From: Halobacterium rubrum
GTDB lineage: Archaea > Halobacteriota > Halobacteria > Halobacteriales > Halobacteriaceae
Assembly (NCBI RefSeq): GCF_021729015.1
Contig: NZ_JAJQQZ010000005.1
Span: forward strand, 1 to 64,000
DNA: 64,000 nt
Direction of reading: 5' to 3'
Position numbers and translations under genes: made by a program. Positions 61,493 to 64,000 of the stretch are shown here, piece by piece (the stretch's first letter is position 1; each line of letters starts with the position of its first letter). The notes under the pieces were generated by a model that saw nothing but the letters and a program-made list of their open reading frames with translations, was not told where the DNA came from and ran no database searches.

Positions 61493-61685
61493 GCCCACGC
61501 ACACGGTCGACGTCTACACCATGAGCGGCATCAAGACGTACAGCGGCGTCACGCACGCCGACACGGAGTGGGGAGACACCAACACCGTCATCCTACACAT
61601 CACCGGGGAAGACGAACCGAAGAAGGTCGAAGGAGCGGGTGTCTGCATCCAGGGATTCCTGCCGGAGGGTTCCGACGATGAGTGA
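61485..61685 (+). CDS. Small beta-rich protein
   Basis: A 66-residue protein (HTVDVYTMSGIKTYSGVTHA ..., VILHITGEDEPKKVEGAGV), probably a small beta barrel or sheet. It overlaps the genes on both sides by 8 bases. The function is unknown. Confidence 0.5.
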   Translation: MSKPTHTVDVYTMSGIKTYSGVTHADTEWGDTNTVILHITGEDEPKKVEGAGVCIQGFLPEGSDDE

Positions 61686-62247
61686 AGCCACCGGGCGGCA
61701 GACCGGGCTCGGCACGTTCGATTCCCGCGACGAGGGGTCGGAACACCGGGAGGGAGCGAACGGGAAGATGGACGAGATTCTCTCGATGGACGACGCGGTC
61801 GACGAGCTCGCCCCGGTTCAGGTGATGGACGTCTGGGTCCGCGGGAAGCTGATGCGGGACATCGTCGAGCAGTACGAGGAGGAAGCGAAGTTCGACGCGG
61901 GCCCGACCAACCCGATGGCGCGGGCGGAGGACGCCGAGGCGGCGCTCAGTGCAGGCGCGAACCCGTACGGGCGGTTGGCCGGCGCGGGCGACGGGAACGA
62001 CCCAGACCCGATACTCGCGCGGAAACACGCGGCGCGACTGCGGGAGCGGAGTCACCAGGAGAACGTCGAGGCGTTGTTCGATGACCTGACGCGGGACGGG
62101 GCGGAGGTCTCGGAGGCTCTCGTCGAGCTTGCTCGGAAGAAGGTGAAGTCCGCGCTATCGGGGTGCGGGATGCCGCGTATCAACGTGCAGCGGGACGCAG
62201 TCCAGTATTACCGGGAGAACCCGGAGGCTCTGGCAGTAGAGGAGTAA
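61678..62247 (+). CDS. Helical acidic protein of unknown function
   Basis: A 189-residue protein with helical segments (VQVMDVWVRGKLMRDIVEQY, HAARLRERSHQENVEALFDD) and a C-terminal CGMPRINVQRDAVQYY segment. It is the last gene of the operon. It may be a DNA-associated protein, but no motif proves it. Confidence 0.45.
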   Translation: MSEATGRQTGLGTFDSRDEGSEHREGANGKMDEILSMDDAVDELAPVQVMDVWVRGKLMRDIVEQYEEEAKFDAGPTNPMARAEDAEAALSAGANPYGRLAGAGDGNDPDPILARKHAARLRERSHQENVEALFDDLTRDGAEVSEALVELARKKVKSALSGCGMPRINVQRDAVQYYRENPEALAVEE

Positions 62248-62447
62248 GGCGAGCTCGCGGCTGACTGGACGGTGGCTTTTTGCTGGCAGCCTCTGTAGTG
62301 ACGGGTGACCGGTCGTTCGGGGGCAGCAATGATCCCTCCTTGCAGGGTGCTGAGTGCCCCAGGAATGACCGAGCCGGGTACTGCCGATTCTCCCGTCGTT
62401 TGGTGGTGATAGTCGCGCGCTCGCTAGTCACTCCCGTTCCTATACAC

Positions 62448-62492
62448 CCGGCGCGCCTGTATGCAAAAGCCTTAAGTCAATCCGGTCCCTTG
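62448..62492 (+). promoter_or_regulatory. GTATGCAAAA-type promoter, copy E
   Basis: CCGGCG, GTATGCAAAA (62459-62468), CCTTAAGTCAATCCGGTCCC and TTGTATCGAGTAGACGCA before ATG 62510. It shares the same leader as copy D, including most bases up to ATGGCAC. Confidence 0.65.
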
Positions 62493-62509
62493 TATCGAGT
62501 AGACGCACG

Positions 62510-63448
62510 ATGGCACACCCCAAGACCACCACCGTCGACAGCGACAACCTGCTCACCCCCAACGGCGAAACGCACCTCAACGACGTGACACCGGAGGCCT
62601 GGGCGGTCGAGGAGTACGAACCGAACAACCAATCGAAGAGTCTCAGCGCGACCCTCCTACGCGACGATGGCGCGACCATCACTATCGGTTCCCTCGCCGT
62701 CGCTGCCGACCGTCTGGAAGGGCACAGCGGCCAGAACACAGTCATCGTCCACCGAGTTGAGTATATGGGCCCCCAGACCGGCACCTCCGAGCTCGCAGGG
62801 GCCGAAGACGGCTACGACGTGGAGCAGGCCGCTCAGGCAGCAATCGAACATGCGAAGGACCACGCAGAGACGGCGCTCTGTGATGACGAGGACCTCCGGC
62901 GGCGGTTCTACCTCCTTCTGGGGGACCGCTTTGGTGAGACCATCGAACAGCAGCAGCGGAGCTTTGAGCAGGGCGGCCACGACCTCGGCCCTGTTGGGGC
63001 GCTCTACGAAACCGATGACCTCCCCGTGGAATCCGACGCGGACCTCTATGACGCGGCACGCCGCCTGGGGTCGAACGCCATGACTGTCCTGAACGACGAC
63101 CCGTGGAACTACGAGTTCCTGACGACGGAACGCGGAACGACGGTCGGGCTCAAGGACACATTCAACGACGAAGTGGTCGGCCGAACGGCCGATGCCACGG
63201 TCAACCAGTTCATTGACGCCGGTCTCTGCCACGAGAATGCGTTTACGCAGGTCGTGCTGGCGCAACTCGGCGAGCGGTACGGCGACCGGTTCGTGGAGAA
63301 GGCCGAGGAACTGGAGGACCAGCGCGGGTGGTTCGTCATTGCCGTGGCCCGGAACCACGGGGTCGAGAACAACGTCGAACGGAATCGCGTGGGTACGGTG
63401 GTAGAGGCGGTGGCCGAGGAGGTGTTCTCGGAGCTTCAGGCAGAGTAA
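62510..63448 (+). CDS. Protein of unknown function
   Basis: A 312-residue soluble acidic protein. Segments YVDVEQAAQ-like helices and LCDDEDLRRRFYLLLGDRFG suggest a helical body, with a beta-rich N-terminus (SLSATLLRDDGATITIGSLA). No family was recognised. It is transcribed alone from promoter copy E. Confidence 0.5.
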   Translation: MAHPKTTTVDSDNLLTPNGETHLNDVTPEAWAVEEYEPNNQSKSLSATLLRDDGATITIGSLAVAADRLEGHSGQNTVIVHRVEYMGPQTGTSELAGAEDGYDVEQAAQAAIEHAKDHAETALCDDEDLRRRFYLLLGDRFGETIEQQQRSFEQGGHDLGPVGALYETDDLPVESDADLYDAARRLGSNAMTVLNDDPWNYEFLTTERGTTVGLKDTFNDEVVGRTADATVNQFIDAGLCHENAFTQVVLAQLGERYGDRFVEKAEELEDQRGWFVIAVARNHGVENNVERNRVGTVVEAVAEEVFSELQAE

Positions 63449-63463
63449 CACCACCCAATCTTT

Positions 63464-63508
63464 CCGGCGTTCTCGTATGCAAAACTGTTAAGTGAACGGG
63501 GTCCTTTG
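63464..63508 (+). promoter_or_regulatory. GTATGCAAAA-type promoter, copy F
   Basis: CCGGCG, GTATGCAAAA (63475-63484), CTGTTAAGTGAACGGGGTCC and TTTG before ATG 63523. It is the most diverged copy downstream of the box. Confidence 0.55.
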
Positions 63509-63522
63509 TCTCAGGTAGGCCG

Positions 63523-64000
63523 ATGCCAACCGATACCGACCACACCAACCCGGACCCCACGACCATCGAAGACGGCGACCCCATCGAAGTCCGGTACGCG
63601 AGCGTATACGGCAAAAACGAGCAAATTCTCACCGGGACCGTCGACCACGTCGACCCACTCGAAAGCCGTGGGGAGACCGCCTCCGTGACGGTCTACGTCC
63701 GCCCCGACGACGAAGACGTCGACGAGGCCACCAACCGCGTCGAGTTCGACAACATGAGCGGCGGCTGGAAAGGGTACTCTGTCGAGACTCGCCACAACGG
63801 CGGCTGGAACCGAATCAGCCGCGTCCTTGCCATCAAGGGCTGGAGTGTTTCCCCGAAGAATGGGAGCGACGACGACGGCGAGCAGGGCAGCCAGGAGACG
63901 GCACACGAGCGGCCGAACGACGAGACGGAGGTGGCGACGGACGGAGGAACTACGGGCGTTGCGGAGGAGGCCAGCGGCATCACTGAGGCGATGATCCCAG
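63523..64000 (+). CDS. Protein of unknown function, 3' end outside the window
   Basis: At least 159 residues. The beta-rich region (DPIEVRYASVYGKNEQILTG, then TASVTVYVRPDDEDVDE) resembles a small beta barrel, followed by a disordered acidic stretch. It is transcribed from promoter copy F. The reading frame is still open at the window end. Confidence 0.5.
   Translation, partial: MPTDTDHTNPDPTTIEDGDPIEVRYASVYGKNEQILTGTVDHVDPLESRGETASVTVYVRPDDEDVDEATNRVEFDNMSGGWKGYSVETRHNGGWNRISRVLAIKGWSVSPKNGSDDDGEQGSQETAHERPNDETEVATDGGTTGVAEEASGITEAMIP

Noticed and set aside
1-64000. CRISPR array, rRNA or tRNA genes
   Set aside because: I looked for regularly spaced repeats and for T-loop or rRNA core sequences on both strands and found none; the only spaced repeats are the three iterons at 56.3 kb and the dispersed promoter copies.

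Overview
The window looks like haloarchaeal DNA (class Halobacteria). It has high GC, very acidic proteins, many promoters whose TATA-like box lies about 27 bases before a leaderless start codon, haloarchaeal families (HalOD1 output domain, TrmB regulator, class III pilin with an SPVIG core, tandem-domain PilC) and many ATGA or GTGA stop-start overlaps. No rRNA, tRNA or CRISPR array was found.

Region 1 (1-14.1 kb) looks like ordinary accessory or chromosomal sequence. It holds two ABC-2 permeases, a zinc-ribbon membrane protein, two related TetR regulators, a MATE exporter, an RND/MMPL exporter, a TrmB regulator, HtpX, a HalOD1 protein, a frameshifted CBS-domain gene, a Tat-exported PQQ-type propeller and a PH-domain membrane protein. 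TGAACGTTCA-like palindromes before several of these genes suggest a TetR regulon.

Region 2 (14.1-16.7 kb) is a scar. It has a dead IS6-type element (frameshift, catalytic D to N, internal stop), a truncated gene, small ORFs and a 20-bp inverted repeat.

Region 3 (16.75-27.3 kb) is accessory cargo. A ubiquitin-like operon (Ub-like protein ending GG-KIA, E2-like protein, JAB-E1 fusion) is followed by two HNH proteins that flank an E1 pseudogene, then a C5 DNA methyltransferase, a dual-specificity phosphatase and a DHH phosphoesterase.

Region 4 (27.3-55.4 kb) is a surface-appendage and DNA-transfer module. It holds a pilin, a PKD-domain surface protein, a CAP-domain lipoprotein, a RecA-like ATPase, PilB, PilC and a pseudopilin-like protein. 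These are followed by a conjugation-type set: VirB2-like, VirB6-like and PrgI-like membrane proteins, a VirB4-like ATPase and a VirD4-like coupling ATPase.

The most interesting signal is at RNA level. A structured RNA candidate at about 27519-27713 is closed by a 15-bp helix and carries three hairpins with UUGGUC in the loop, plus an 18-nt stretch perfectly complementary to the 18 nt just before the start codon of the PKD protein. The leaders of the pilB operon and the T4SS operon carry near-matches at the same place. All three leaders also carry hairpins with a CUGACCA loop, which can pair with UUGGUC. The pilin mRNA carries an 11-nt version right after its AUG. I infer a trans-acting antisense RNA that coordinates these operons.

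Region 5 (55.4-64 kb) has an origin-like or transfer-like noncoding region with palindromes and three 24-bp repeats spaced 84 and 42 bp apart. It is followed by mostly unrecognised small accessory genes. Five of these, and the methyltransferase 35 kb away, share a nearly identical promoter built on GTATGCAAAA. Regions 3 to 5 probably form one integrative/conjugative element or plasmid; no integrase, replication initiator or boundary is visible.
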